Below are positions 1 through 15,400 of a DNA stretch of 64,000 nucleotides, piece after piece (the first letter of the stretch is position 1; each line of letters begins with the position of its first letter). The notes beneath the pieces are model-generated. The model made no database searches. It worked only from the letters and a program-made list of their open reading frames with translations, and was not told the DNA's origin. Source of the DNA: Kuschelorhynchus macadamiae (lineage: Eukaryota; Arthropoda; Insecta; Coleoptera; Curculionidae); NCBI GenBank assembly GCA_030620095.1, contig JAUTXW010001311.1:2891501-2955500 (forward strand). Direction: 5' to 3'. The position numbers and the translations under genes were made by a program.

Positions 1-910
1 AAAAAATAGGTTTGGTCAAGAAACAAAAAAAAAAGATGAAATTTGTTCCCCAGTGTTATCTCTTGGACTTTATTCAAAATAAAATAATTAAACCTAATAT
101 TAAATCCAGTTAGGGTTTTAATATTTCTTTATATACACAAACTGTGGGTTACAAAATAATAATATTTACAAGGATAAACCAATCTTCAATTTATAAATTC
201 GTGTTTCACAGCGTATTCGTGAAACAGTGGAGCCTTTCCAGGAATTTCGTTTAAATTAATTCTGGCTAGAAAAGTTTTCAGACGAGGACACATTCTACGA
301 ATTTCGATTTAAATAAAGAATAAACGACATAAACAAATTCGGGAGATTCACTGGTGCACTGCAATTTATCTCTCGTCTTAAGTAAATTAGATAATGATTT
401 TTTGCGAGCAAATTTGTGTTGCGAGATATGTTCAACAGTTTTTTATTTGCTTGCATCCGTAACTATTATTAGTTTACATGTTAAATCTCTGCCAGTGTTA
501 AAACCGAGGTTAATACGTATTTACAGTATTTGTCTGCCCTAAGGATACGTCCCTTGATATATTTATAAAATAAATAATAAAATTCCAGAATTACCACTTA
601 TAATAATGAACTTTTATGTGAGTTGGGACCACCGAGAGGACCACCATGTTTTAGCTTGTTTGTGTCACGTTTTAGATTATAAGTTCTCTTGATTGCATTT
701 ATTTAATGATAGGCTTTTACATTGCATTTTTAAAATGTCCACTATTTTTCTAAGCCGGATTATGTAGGCAATGTAAACACAGCGAAATAATAATCATTTA
801 TGCTGAACTGACTATACAAGATACATATTTCAAGTAGACCGAACGAGTCCAGCGTTTATACTTACTTTTCTATCTATACAGTTTGGCAATACTACAAAAA
901 TATATCGGAA
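1..910. other. AT-rich non-coding stretch
   Basis: I see no gene, RNA or clear repeat arm here. Reading frames are short and lack recognisable motifs. It ends where the left inverted repeat of the first transposon begins. Confidence 0.5.
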
Positions 911-916
911 AGAAAA

Positions 917-1275
917 AATATTTGAAAAAAAAAACAGCAGGTGAACTTAGTTTTTTAAATTTCCCATATTTTAGAAACACTCATTTGTTTCTATGTTGAC
1001 ATCTGTCAAAGTGATGACATGCCTCTATATTTTTTCAAATGGCAACATCGGTCACTTGATACCTCTTTTGAAAGGTATTTTCACCCTGAGTATGTCAACT
1101 CGTTTGAAGATAGCAGCTTTTAAAATTTAGAAATGTATTAAAGTGAATACTTTACTTTCTAATTTATAATTTTGCAGATTTTTTAATTTCTTATGAGGAA
1201 ATAGTCGTAAATATATCAGACTACACGTTGATATGATTTTGACATCGTTTTTTGTTTTTTTTTCGAACGTATAAA
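917..1275 (+). repeat. Left terminal inverted repeat
   Basis: Pairs with 2436-2656 in reverse complement. Shared landmarks include GACATCTGTCAAAGTGATG near 1000 and ACTTTCTAATTTATAATTTT near 1153. The inner border is the CGAACGTAT block near 1270. The left arm carries extra sequence not found on the right. Confidence 0.75.
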
Positions 1276-1463
1276 ATTGTTTAAAATTTTGAGCTTCGAC
1301 TACTTGGAAATATCGTAATATGTTTAAAATTCCTATCGGTACGAATACACATTTTTAACATAGTACCTGCAATAAACAATGAGTTTTATTTACATGGGCT
1401 ACCAGCATGTCAGGATTGACAGTGGTGTCAGTTCTGGAGTATCTAATTTTTTTCACTCCCAAA

Positions 1464-2330
1464 ATGTTGTCTCAGAAGCAAAGGATTGAAATACTTATGA
1501 TGTATGGCTGAGGGGCTCATTCCCATACATAACCAGAATGCCAACAAATTACAAAATCAACAATAAGTAAAATTTAAAAAAAATTCCAAGAACATGGATG
1601 TGTAACAGATTTACCAAGGGCAGGCAGGTGATATCATCCCTACAAGATTCGACTATTTTATGATCATAATGAAGACGGCTACGACAGTAGAATCCAATTT
1701 TGTGAAATCATGCAGGAACTTTGCAACTTGAAAACAACAACAATCAACAAAAGTACAGATATTGGTCTACCGAAAATCCCTGTTGGACTCAAGCTGCCTA
1801 TACTCATTATAGTGAAAAGGTCAATGTATGGGCTGGCGACGGGCTCACATATTTCGGAACACTACTATTGATCCTTATTTTTTTGACATTAATCTGACTG
1901 GGGCGAATGATTTGAATTTTTTGCAAAAAGACTTAATCCTTGCTTTATCTTAACGTTATTCAGGCAATGTGCCTGATAGACCCAACTGAACACATGTGGT
2001 TTCAACAAGTTCAGGAACCACCTCATTACGCGGCACCTGTTTAAGAATAGCTCAATGAAATATTTCCCAACAGGTCGATTGGACGGTGTGGTCAAATTTA
2101 TTGGCCTCCAAGGTCACCTGATTTGACCGGCTTGTATTTTTTCCTGTGGGGCTACTTAAAAAGTAAATTTTACTTTAACAGGCAAGATTTAGGCTTTAGA
2201 GGGACGAATAAGAGCAGAAATACCTCGAATTACAGATGTATTTGTTACTAACGTTGAACAGGAATCCATACATATGTTGGGATACTGCCAAATAGTTGAA
2301 GGTCAACAATTTCAGCAATTTTTGAAGTAA
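1464..2330 (+). pseudogene. Broken DUF4817-type transposase
   Basis: The enzyme would cut and rejoin transposon ends in the nucleus. The remnant starts at an ATG reading MLSQKQRIEILMMYG, a plausible DUF4817-type helix-turn-helix start, then hits a stop. Pieces in other frames read KKFQEHG.VTDLPRAGR, then YWSTENPCWTQAAYTHYS, then MWFQQ....PPHYAAPV near 2000, and finally WPPRSPDL followed by FFLWGYLKSK near 2100. The last two are the familiar second-Asp and third-acidic-residue blocks of this transposase group. It ends with EGQQFQQFLK and a stop. About 289 codons remain against roughly 350 expected, with several frameshifts and stops, and the second catalytic Asp block (normally QDGAPPH) is mutated. 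It is clearly non-functional. Confidence 0.75.
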
Positions 2331-2435
2331 ATATTTGTTGAAGTGTTTTACTGTTTTATATTTTATTAACAAAGATGATTTGTTACAGAACTTATTAGGT
2401 ACCTAAGATCGTTTTTTACGATAATTCATACGTTC

Positions 2436-2656
2436 GAAAAAAACCTAAAAACCTGACAAAATCATATCAATCTGTAAAATTATAAATTAGAAAGTATACT
2501 CAGGAAAGGTGTATCACATAATACATATTGTCATTTGAAAACATGTCGACATATGCCATCACTTTGACAGATGTCAATACAGAAACATGTGTTACTAAAA
2601 TATTGGAAAATTTAAAAAGTAAGGCGACGTGCTTTTTGTTTTTTTTTTCAAATATT
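2436..2656 (-). repeat. Right terminal inverted repeat
   Basis: Reverse complement of the left arm at 917-1275 with gaps. It runs from ACGTTCGAAAAAAACC to the TTTTCAAATATT end. Confidence 0.75.
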
Positions 2657-3880
2657 ATGCAGATATTATTAACCGGAATTTATACGATAAATCTTGTGTA
2701 AGCGTACTCTCTACAATCGAATTGCAACTGTATACGTTAAGTCAATCCCTGGAGAAAACAAGTAAACAGCCTTGAATCTAGAATCATATTACAGCTCCGC
2801 AAGAAAAACAACATATCTTTCCATTAATTTTACGAAAATAGCCATCACTTGAAACCCGGCAGGAGTTTTTCAAGAACACATAATACAGCTGATTTTCCAA
2901 GTAATAAACATATTACCCTATTTTTACCCTGTCCTTGATGGGAAAACAAGTCGGAGCTCTTACTGTGCCTCAATTTACAGTGGAGCGTCGATATCGGAAG
3001 AACTATTAACCTCAATTTAGGTTAAAGGTTTTTTTTTTCAGAAAAAAGAGAACACAGAAGTTCATTAAATTATGTGTTCTGGTTCTGAATTTAGGTGAAT
3101 CAAAAATAATTGGCCAAATATTTAAGGTTAATTTTAGAAGAACATAGAATAAATTCCGAAAACGTAAACACCTAAATAAAACTAGGATTTCACTCCCCTC
3201 TGGATTTTTTTCTCAACAAAACAAGAAAAAACAAGATCGAAAAGTCATTACACAATTGGTGCGTGATAATTGCGGTTTTTATAAAGTAATAAAATCAAAA
3301 GAGCCCCACCCCACCAAGTACCAACTAACCGGCATGTAAATGTAAATGTGCATTAATATTTCGTGATGGTCTAACCTACGCTGAAAGCGATTATCGAAGT
3401 ACCTAGCTTAACGACTTTAGTTTGCTTCATAAAAGGTGTTACAGGCTGTTTCGAAACTAAATAATTAAAACCTAAACACGCTGATGATCTTTAGCTGCTA
3501 CTTCTCGCACCTTGGCCCATTTTGATGATTCCAATTTGACACGCGCCAGTGCACGAGAAATTGAAATTTAATAGGAAAAAACCTCGGATAGGTCTTTTAA
3601 TGAAAAAGACACCGTGATGAGCAATTGTTACTTAAAAACTGTTGGCAGTATTGGTAACTGAATTTAGCCAACTATAGAATTCGCTATTATTAATTCATTA
3701 CGAATCACCATAATTGTTTCTTTTGCAGTGTTATAATCTGCTGATTTAATTTGTGTAACTATTATTGAATAATCTGTGGAGGATTCATTTTTCACGGATT
3801 TTCTACTTGTGTTAAGCAATGGATTTAATAAAGGTTATACACCAAAAGAAATATAATTTCATATAAATTCATAACATTCA
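2657..3880. other. Non-coding stretch, nothing recognised
   Basis: About 1.2 kb of AT-rich sequence between two transposons. I see no open frame of note, no paired inverted repeat and no RNA gene. Confidence 0.5.
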
Positions 3881-3882
3881 TA

Positions 3883-3912
3883 AAGTGCGGGACACGAAAG
3901 AAAACCGGGCGG
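3883..3912 (+). repeat. Left TIR of the DD82E element
   Basis: Reads AAGTGCGGGACACGAAAG then AAAACCGGGCGG. It follows a TA at 3881-3882 and is matched in reverse complement at 6303-6332 except for one C/T difference. Confidence 0.85.
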
Positions 3913-4185
3913 TCCTTAAAATAAAGGTTCATAGTCTTAGGCAAGCGGAAAAATAAAATTTGTGTACGCAAATAAATTTTATGTTATTTTTTTTGTTGTA
4001 ATAGTTTGCCGCTTCACCTATAAAGTGCGCCAGTTAAGCGGTACGGAAAATTATTTGAGGCTTTAGTAAATTTCGCACTGGTCCACTTGTAATTTGGATG
4101 TACCTAGTCTCCATGCACTCGCCGCTAGAAGGTTCTAGCTATATCCAGTGGCGCCTATACATTTCGAGCATTAGTTTTCATTTCT

Positions 4186-4200
4186 ATATAAATGCGTTGC
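4186..4200 (+). promoter_or_regulatory. Possible TATA box of the transposase
   Basis: The string TATATAAATG stands just before the first homologous part of the transposase. Its ATG (4192) is one frame off from the coding frame that follows, so either the start was frameshifted or translation began elsewhere. This is weak evidence in such AT-rich DNA. Confidence 0.25.
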
Positions 4201-5605
4201 GTTGAATTTGAATTATTATTTCGAAGTAACGATAGCGAGCAAAAGAGGAAAAACAATTCGAAGCGGTGCACGTGAAGTTATTGCGAGCGTTATAGAGGCC
4301 TGCACTAGAGAAGCTGAAAATAATAGTTTGACTGTTCCAATTCAAAATCGAACAGAACGAGCTGCATTTTACACTGGTGTTTCGGAAAGAAGTGTAAGAA
4401 AAATTCAAAGAGAACATAATGATCGCTCATGTTCTACTTCACCTTTAAAATCTCCTGGTAAAAAAAGACCCCGATTATCATACAAAGATAAAATTGACGA
4501 TGGTGATTTTCAAGTAATTCGACGAACAATAGAGGATTGTTATATAAACTTGAAGAAGGTTCCGACCTGCTAACCCCTACTTCGTTCTGTAAAAAAGAAA
4601 TAGATTTTCCGTACAGGTATAAAACCTTAAATCGGCTTTTACGATCAAATAGTTTTGTTTGGAGCAAGTGCCAAAATAAACGAAAATTGCTCACTGAGAG
4701 ACCAAATATTTTTCACTGGCGGGTGAAATATCTATTGACTGTAAGGCAACATAGGCAAGAAGGGCGCACTATTGTGTATCTAGACGAAACCTGGGTAGAT
4801 AATGATATGACAGTGAACAAATGCTGGCAAAGTGAAAGTGTTAAAGGTGTTGTTACTGGTTTAATATAGTTCATGCTGGTTCAGATGCCGGATTTGTTCG
4901 AGGTGCTACTTTAGTTTTTCGCTCGGGACTAACAACTGGAGACTATCATGGACAGACGAATAGAGATAACTTTGAAAAGTGGTTGCTCGAGAAGCTTCTA
5001 CCTAACATTCCTCCCAAATCAGTCGTGTTAATGGATAATGCGTTTTATCATTCTCACGTAGAAGATAAAGTGCCAACTAAATACTCTACAAAAGCTCATA
5101 TGATATCGTGGCTTAAATCGAACAATCTTGTATGTGATCCAACATGGAGAAAATATCAATTATATGAAGTAATATCAGCCAACAAGCCTAGAGAAAAAAG
5201 TATAAAATTGACGGTCTTTTACGTAACCTCGGTCATACACCTTTAAGGCTGCCTCCCTACATGCGCGACCTCAACCCTATTGAACTTGCATGGGCAGGAG
5301 TAAAAAAATATATTCGAGAGCGCAACACCGGTGATCTTTCAATTAAAGATTTAAATAAAATAACATTAGAAGCGACTGACTCAATATCGGCTGAAAATTG
5401 GAAATAGTATGTTAAACATGGTCGTTCTATTGAAGATAAATACTGAGAAGTACATGGCAAAATTGAAACGGTTATTGATGATTTAGTTATCACACTGGGA
5501 TCTTCAAGTAGTGACGACGAAACCTCATCATTTTCAGAGGAAGACAACGATTTAGAAGGAATCGAACCATTAAAATCACAGCCGTCAATCTCAAAAATGG
5601 CTTAG
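4193..5605 (+). pseudogene. Broken mariner-like transposase, DD82E
   Basis: A DDE-type transposase remnant readable in four plus-strand segments. Segment 1 (about 4202-4566) holds an N-terminal DNA-binding part with GVSERSVRKIQREH and a basic stretch GKKRPRLSYKDK. Segment 2 (to about 4860) holds VYLDETW with the first catalytic Asp. Segment 3 holds GDYHGQTN..NFEKW, then VVLMDNAFYHS with the second Asp (codon at 5034). Segment 4 holds LPPYMRDLNPIELAWAGVK with the catalytic Glu (codon at 5282), and an acidic tail SSSSDDETSS before the final stop. Frameshifts lie near 4566, 4860 and 5197, and in-frame stops at 5405 and 5446. Correcting the one-base loss near 5197 leaves 82 residues between second Asp and Glu, unlike the usual DD34E/D. 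I recall a described DD82E group called Sailor; membership is an inference. Confidence 0.8.
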
Positions 5606-5784
5606 TTTTTTTTTCATATATTTTGTAAAATTGTTCATAAAGTAGCTGTCAATAAACTGCATCAAAATAATTAATTTTCTGTTCAATACCGGTTGTACAA
5701 AATATCTAATATTGTAATTAATATTTAAAAAACTACAGAACTCATATTTTTCCAAAATGAACACATCAATGTAGTTATAGTAGG

Positions 5785-5937
5785 GGAGCCAGCACTGATT
5801 CCAGTGAACAAGATTTATCAAAATTTTAACTTATGCAGACAGACGGCCACTTTTGGCATACCCGAGTAGCCCAAAGTCAAACTGCATAAATTAAAATTTT
5901 GATAAATCTCGTTCACTAGATCTGATGCTGGCTCCCT
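5785..5937. repeat. Nested fold-back MITE, about 153 bp
   Basis: Two arms of about 55 bp face each other: 5785-5840 begins GGAGCCAGCACTGATTCC and 5881-5937 ends GATGCTGGCTCCCT. The loop of about 40 bp contains a GTATGCC/GGCATAC-like stretch. It lies in the 3' non-coding part of the DD82E transposon, so it either inserted there or formed there. It has no coding capacity. Confidence 0.75.
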
Positions 5938-6127
5938 TGTAAATATTGGACTATACACTATACTGGGTGATCCAATAATAGTGGACGTAGGCAGTAGCCC
6001 GGGAACCGTTAATGAGAGAACTCAGAAAAAATATATATTTATAGATAAATCGATCAAGAAAAATCAAGATTAAATCATTTTAAAATTTGAAAGTTCGCCG
6101 TTTTTGCAACTCAATAGAGATATAGAA

Positions 6128-6185
6128 GTTCGGTACACGAAAGAAAACAGACAAATATAGATAAAGGTTCATTAAGCATAGTTAC
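6128..6185 (+). repeat. Internal copy of the transposon's left terminus
   Basis: GGTACACGAAAGAAAAC followed by ATAAAGGTTCATTA closely repeats 3888-3935 in the same orientation, yet lies about 150 bp inside the right end. It could be a subterminal repeat used for transposase binding or the scar of a nested relative. Confidence 0.55.
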
Positions 6186-6302
6186 ATTTTTTAATTATCT
6201 GAAGTGCGTATAGTCAAAAAGGAGTGCCATATTATTTAAAGAACGACGGGACACCACTGGTTTAAAGAGATTTCTTGGCCGACCTTCCTAAACCGATTGA
6301 CT

Positions 6303-6332
6303 CCGCCCGGTTTTCTTTTGTGTCCCGCACTT
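6303..6332 (-). repeat. Right TIR of the DD82E element
   Basis: CCGCCCGGTTTTCTTTTG then TGTCCCGCACTT, followed by TA at 6333-6334. It mirrors 3883-3912. Confidence 0.85.
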
Positions 6333-6334
6333 TA

Positions 6335-11230
<4,896 letters not shown>

Positions 11231-11584
11231 GAAAAAAAGGGATAAAATACACAATATGGTTTATTTATTTATTTTGCAACATGTCTTATATTATATGACT
11301 ATTTCATGAAATTAAACACAACCGGAATCGATATAGTTTTGGACTTCGTTTTGTTTACAGACACGATAACAGTGAGACAAAATCAACTTTGGCACGATTA
11401 TTTACGAGCTCAGTATTTTAATGATAATCGTGCTATGATAATATATTCACTTTCATGCCTTAATCTCTTTTGACTATGAGGTATTATCCGACAGCAACCA
11501 AAAATTCAACTAGAAATTATTTTAAGTTTATTTTAATACATTAAATAAAGACTAGTATTTTTTTACGTCGATGTTTTAAAAATT

Positions 11585-12340
11585 TAATTTAGCCGCCATT
11601 TTGCGTCGCCATCTTGAACTCGTACCACATTTTGAAATAAATCTAATAAGTAGTTTTTTTCAGGCTGATTTTAGAAATAATTTATTACGTCGCCATTTTG
11701 TTTTTTTTTGCTATCTTAGATTCATACTAAATTGTTATCAGTTCACTCCTATGCAACACGCGATTTTTGTGCAAAATTTGAGGTAGATTGGATAATTAGT
11801 TTTTTTAGTAATATTTTTTTAACGTCCTCTTGTTCCGGCATATTGGATTTTTAATGAAATATTATCAGTTATCCCTATACGATCTGTAATTTTTGACTAA
11901 AATTTTAAGTCAATCTGGTAAGTAGTTTTTAAGCTATGCCGCGAACTAACCGATATACGTACCATCGCAACTGATAAAACATATTTTTTGGCAAACTGAG
12001 TAGTTTTTCAAACTGAATTTTTAATAACTTTATTAAGCCGCCATTTTATTCCGCCATCTTGGATTCGTATCAAAATTTTACCAGATAAGTATAGGTAGTT
12101 TTATTTAGTAATAATTTTTTAGGGCGCCATTTTGTTTCGCCATATTGGATTTTTACCAAAATGTTACCAGACCATTATCATAACATGACCCTTAATTTTT
12201 CACCAAAATTTGAAATCAATCCGGCAACTAGTTTTAGCTATGCCGCAAATAAACAAACCGACAAACAGACAGACCGACGAAAATCAGAAAACATGTTTTT
12301 CTACATCTAGAGACCCTTAAACATGAAGATCTCAAAAAAA
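11585..12340 (+). repeat. GCCGCCATTTTG tandem-unit family, locus A
   Basis: About five degenerate units of 100-150 bp. Each unit has GCCGCCATTTTG, CGCCATCTTGGATTCGTACC, AAAATTTTACCAG, GCAAAATTTGAGGTAAATTG and TAGTTTTTTAGTAATA-like modules. The array ends in a distinct terminal module with GACAGACAGACCGACG, AACATGTTTTT and CATCTAGAGACCCTTAAAC. The same modules recur at 28.2, 48.6, 50.1, 52.3 and 58.0 kb. No protein is encoded. The class is unknown. Confidence 0.8.
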
Positions 12341-12522
12341 CTCTACTCTCAAAACCCGAACAAAATAACTCATAAAGTGTGTGGCACTTCCCGTTGTCGG
12401 CGTCGGTGTCGTCCGCGGAGACAGCCACGTTTCTTCTTATAACCTGTTTTAAATTTTTTAAAGGTGTGTGTATGATATATAAATAAAACTAACTTATAAA
12501 GAAATCTACCTTACACATATTA

Positions 12523-12649
<127 letters not shown>

Positions 12650-14010
12650 TTATATATTAATTTGCGTTAGAGTTTGATCCAATTATGTACCAAAATTTTA
12701 CAAATTTATAAGAATTATTTTAACTGATCCATACATTTAACTCTGCTATTAAATCGGCAAGTATGGATGGATGATACATTTTTGAAATAATTTGTTATGC
12801 TCTTTGATGGTTTTCAACGCTGTATCCTCCCGCGAGATCGTTTTTTTTTAATTTTGTATCTCTCGTTTTGAGCTCTACTTTTAGGCGGCATAACGAAATT
12901 TTCATTTGTCGAGGGAGCGCTATGGTCGTTTCAAATTACGCCTTTTTCCGTGCAGCTTTTTCTACTGACATAGCAGCAAATTGCGTTAAATACACAAGCC
13001 CGAAAGGCTCATATTTTTAGTTTGTTTGGTCGTTACTTTTTTATCTATTGACTAATGTCGACAAGTACGATAAAAAATCACGTAACAAAACACACTTTGA
13101 TTTTGTAATATCATTTCTGAAACGAAAACAAGTTTTACCTAACTTTTAAATATATAGCGAAAGCCTATTTTATTAAATTATAATTTACAATAGAAAAGCA
13201 ACAACCACCAATAAATAATATTCAAAACTATAGAACAAAAATATCATATGCTACAAAATTTTCGATTCTTTTAATAAATATCCCTAGATACTAGATGTCA
13301 ACTTTATTTAACAGTATTTTTTTCGGAGACTTTCTACAAGGCAATAGGGAAGCTACACTTTTAAAATTTTAGTGTCTTTCGCTCTGGGTATCGACAGAAG
13401 TAGATAAAAACCTGAACGTAACCTAGAAACTCCTAGAAAAATTCAGAGATAAATGCTCGTTTTGAACAACGATCTAAATATTTATATATTTTCAGCTACC
13501 AATACCCTTAAAGGGAAATCCATATCTAAGCTAAGGCTTGAACAATAAAAGAGAGACTCTGTTCCTGGAATTGCCTTTTCTTGTGCATTTTAAACTCGAA
13601 TATGGGTACCGCTGTTTTGCGAAAACGGGGTTAACGAAAACAGCCACGACCTATCCAGGTATGTTGGAACACATAGTCAAAACAGCCACACTTGCAAGTG
13701 ACATATCATTGTAATACTGTTGCAATACAGAACCAGCAAAATACCAGAATATAGAAGCATGACAAAAATGAAAATTGGGGAATTTTCTATAAATAGAAAG
13801 ATTTTTTTTCGTCAATGAAGTCATAACACAAGGGACGGTTAGCACAGGTCCGTCAACAAAGCCATATTTAAAGCCACATAATAGAAATGTAAGTTTTTCC
13901 AAATTTAAATTTCGATTATACCCTTCAATGCAATAAAAGTAAGCCAGGCAAGGTGGCTCTGTTCGCCTAACCTCGGCGAAAAAAGGAAGTACCATAACGG
14001 GTTGTTAGAT
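12650..14010. other. Non-coding stretch with one unexplained open frame
   Basis: No recognised gene. The only frame above 100 codons is on the minus strand at 13651-13995 (114 codons). It has an unusual, Cys- and aromatic-rich composition with stretches such as LTFLLCGFKYGFVDGP and SLASVAVLTMCSNIPG. I know no family for it, and it may be chance or part of an unidentified element. Confidence 0.4.
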
Positions 14011-14011
14011 T

Positions 14012-15400
14012 ATAGATCTAGGAAAAACCTAATTAAAATGACCAGCAAAATAGAAAAATTAATGACCCTAGATTTAAAAAATCTAGAGCTACCAAAATAG
14101 GATAAAAATATTATTAAAATAAAAAGCATAAAATGACCTAGAAACAAATTTCTAGCCCCTTAGAATGACCGGGTCTTAAAGTCATCCTAAAACTATCAAA
14201 ATTCACTCAAATCCCACTAAACCATAAATTTACCCTGTGTCAACTTTCTAGCTCCACAATTCTTCATAAAAAGCGAATGACCGGGGGTTTAAAGTTATCC
14301 TGAAGTTACCGAATTTGACTCAAATCTTTACTAAGACGAACAGCATCAAATAGCCGAGTATGAACTATCAGACTGAGGCACTTCCCTCTTTAAATTGTTC
14401 ATAAAAAGTAAATGACCAGGTGCTTAAAGTCACCAAAGCAAGCAGCATTAATGATAATAATTTTTTATATAAAGTGATTGACAGGGAGTTTAAAGTCATC
14501 CTTAAAGTTCCAAAATTGACTTAAGTAAATCTTTAATAAGGCAAGCAACATAAAATAGCTTAGTATCAACTTTCTCGCCCCCTCAGGTTGAGGCACTTCC
14601 CCTTTGCAATTTTTCATAAAAATTAATGAACTGGGTTTTAAAGTCATTCTAAAGCTACGGAGTATTAACTTTCTAGCCCCACAGGTTGAGGCAATATGAA
14701 TGATAAAGTCATCCTAGCGTTACCAGAACTGACTAAAATCTCTACCTAGGCAAGCAGCATAAAATGGCCTAGGATCAGCTTTCTAGCTCCTCAGATTGAG
14801 GAACTTCTTTTCTGCATTTTTTTCATAAAAATTTCGGGAATTGGAAGACATCCGACAACTACCAAAATTGACTCAAACTGTTTACTAGAGCATGCAGCTA
14901 ACAGAACCCAGTATTAGCTTTCTAGCCTTTCAGATCGAGGCACTTTCCTCTTACAATTTTTCATCAAAAGCGATTAAACGGGGGTTTAAGGTTATCCTAA
15001 AGATACCAGAATTGACTCAAATCTTTAATAAAGCAAACAGCATAAAATGGCTGAGTATCAAGTTTCTAGTCTTACAGATTAAGGCACCACCTTCTTCAAA
15101 TTTTTCATAAAAAGTGAATGACCGGAGGTTTAAAGTTATCTTAGGGTTAGCAAAATTAATTTGAATCTTCACTAAAGTAAGCAGAATAAAATGGCTTAGT
15201 ATTAATTTTCTAACCCCTCACAAAAAGGCACTTCCCTCTAGAAATATTTCACATAGAGTAGATAACCGGGGGTTGAAAGTTGATACTAGGTCATTTTACG
15301 ATTCTTATTTTATTAATATTTTTACCTTAATAGGATTTTTAAACCTACGGTCATTAGTTTTTTTTGCTGGTCATTAAATTAGATCTAGCCTAAAATATAC
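14012..15400. mobile_element. Inverted-repeat element with tandem-array core
   Basis: The arms 14013-14160 and 15284-15400 pair in reverse complement with small gaps. Shared blocks include TAGATCTA, ATGACCAGCAAAA, ATTAATGACC, ATAAAAATATTA and ATAAAATGACCTAG. The entire core between them is a degenerate tandem array of about eight to ten units of roughly 110-165 bp. A unit contains GACCGGGGGTTTAAAGTTAT, ACCAAAATTGACTCAAATCT, AGCAGCATAAAATGGCCTAG, AACTTTCTAGCCCC, CAGATTGAGGCACTTCC and TTTTTCATAAAAAGTGA. No coding frame is present. This matches the general plan of fold-back or satellite-bearing non-autonomous DNA transposons; the family is unknown. Confidence 0.7.

Larger units (their letters stand above)
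917..2656 (+). mobile_element. Degenerate DUF4817-type transposon with long TIRs
   Basis: A complete-looking but dead DNA transposon. The sequence shows two inverted arms (917-1275 and 2436-2656) around one plus-strand transposase remnant. The outermost bases are AATATTTGAAAAAAAAAAC on the left and their complement on the right. The transposase motifs place it among insect IS630/Tc1/mariner-like elements whose proteins begin with a DUF4817 helix-turn-helix; that placement is family knowledge applied by eye. I could not identify a target-site duplication, so the ends are good only to a few bases. The right arm lacks about 140 bp present in the left one, so one arm has been deleted or the other expanded. 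Confidence 0.75.
3883..6332 (+). mobile_element. Complete, inactive mariner-like transposon (DD82E type)
   Basis: A 2450-bp DNA transposon with both ends visible. The ends are about 30-bp inverted repeats starting AAGTGCGGGACACGAAAG on the left and matching in reverse at 6303-6332. They are flanked by TA dinucleotides (3881-3882 and 6333-6334), the target duplication expected of Tc1/mariner elements. One plus-strand transposase remnant (about 4193-5605) fills the left and middle. The roughly 720 bp after it holds a nested fold-back MITE at 5785-5937 and a second copy of the terminal sequence near 6128-6185. The right TIR has one visible mismatch to the left over about 30 bases, although the gene is badly broken. 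Confidence 0.85.
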
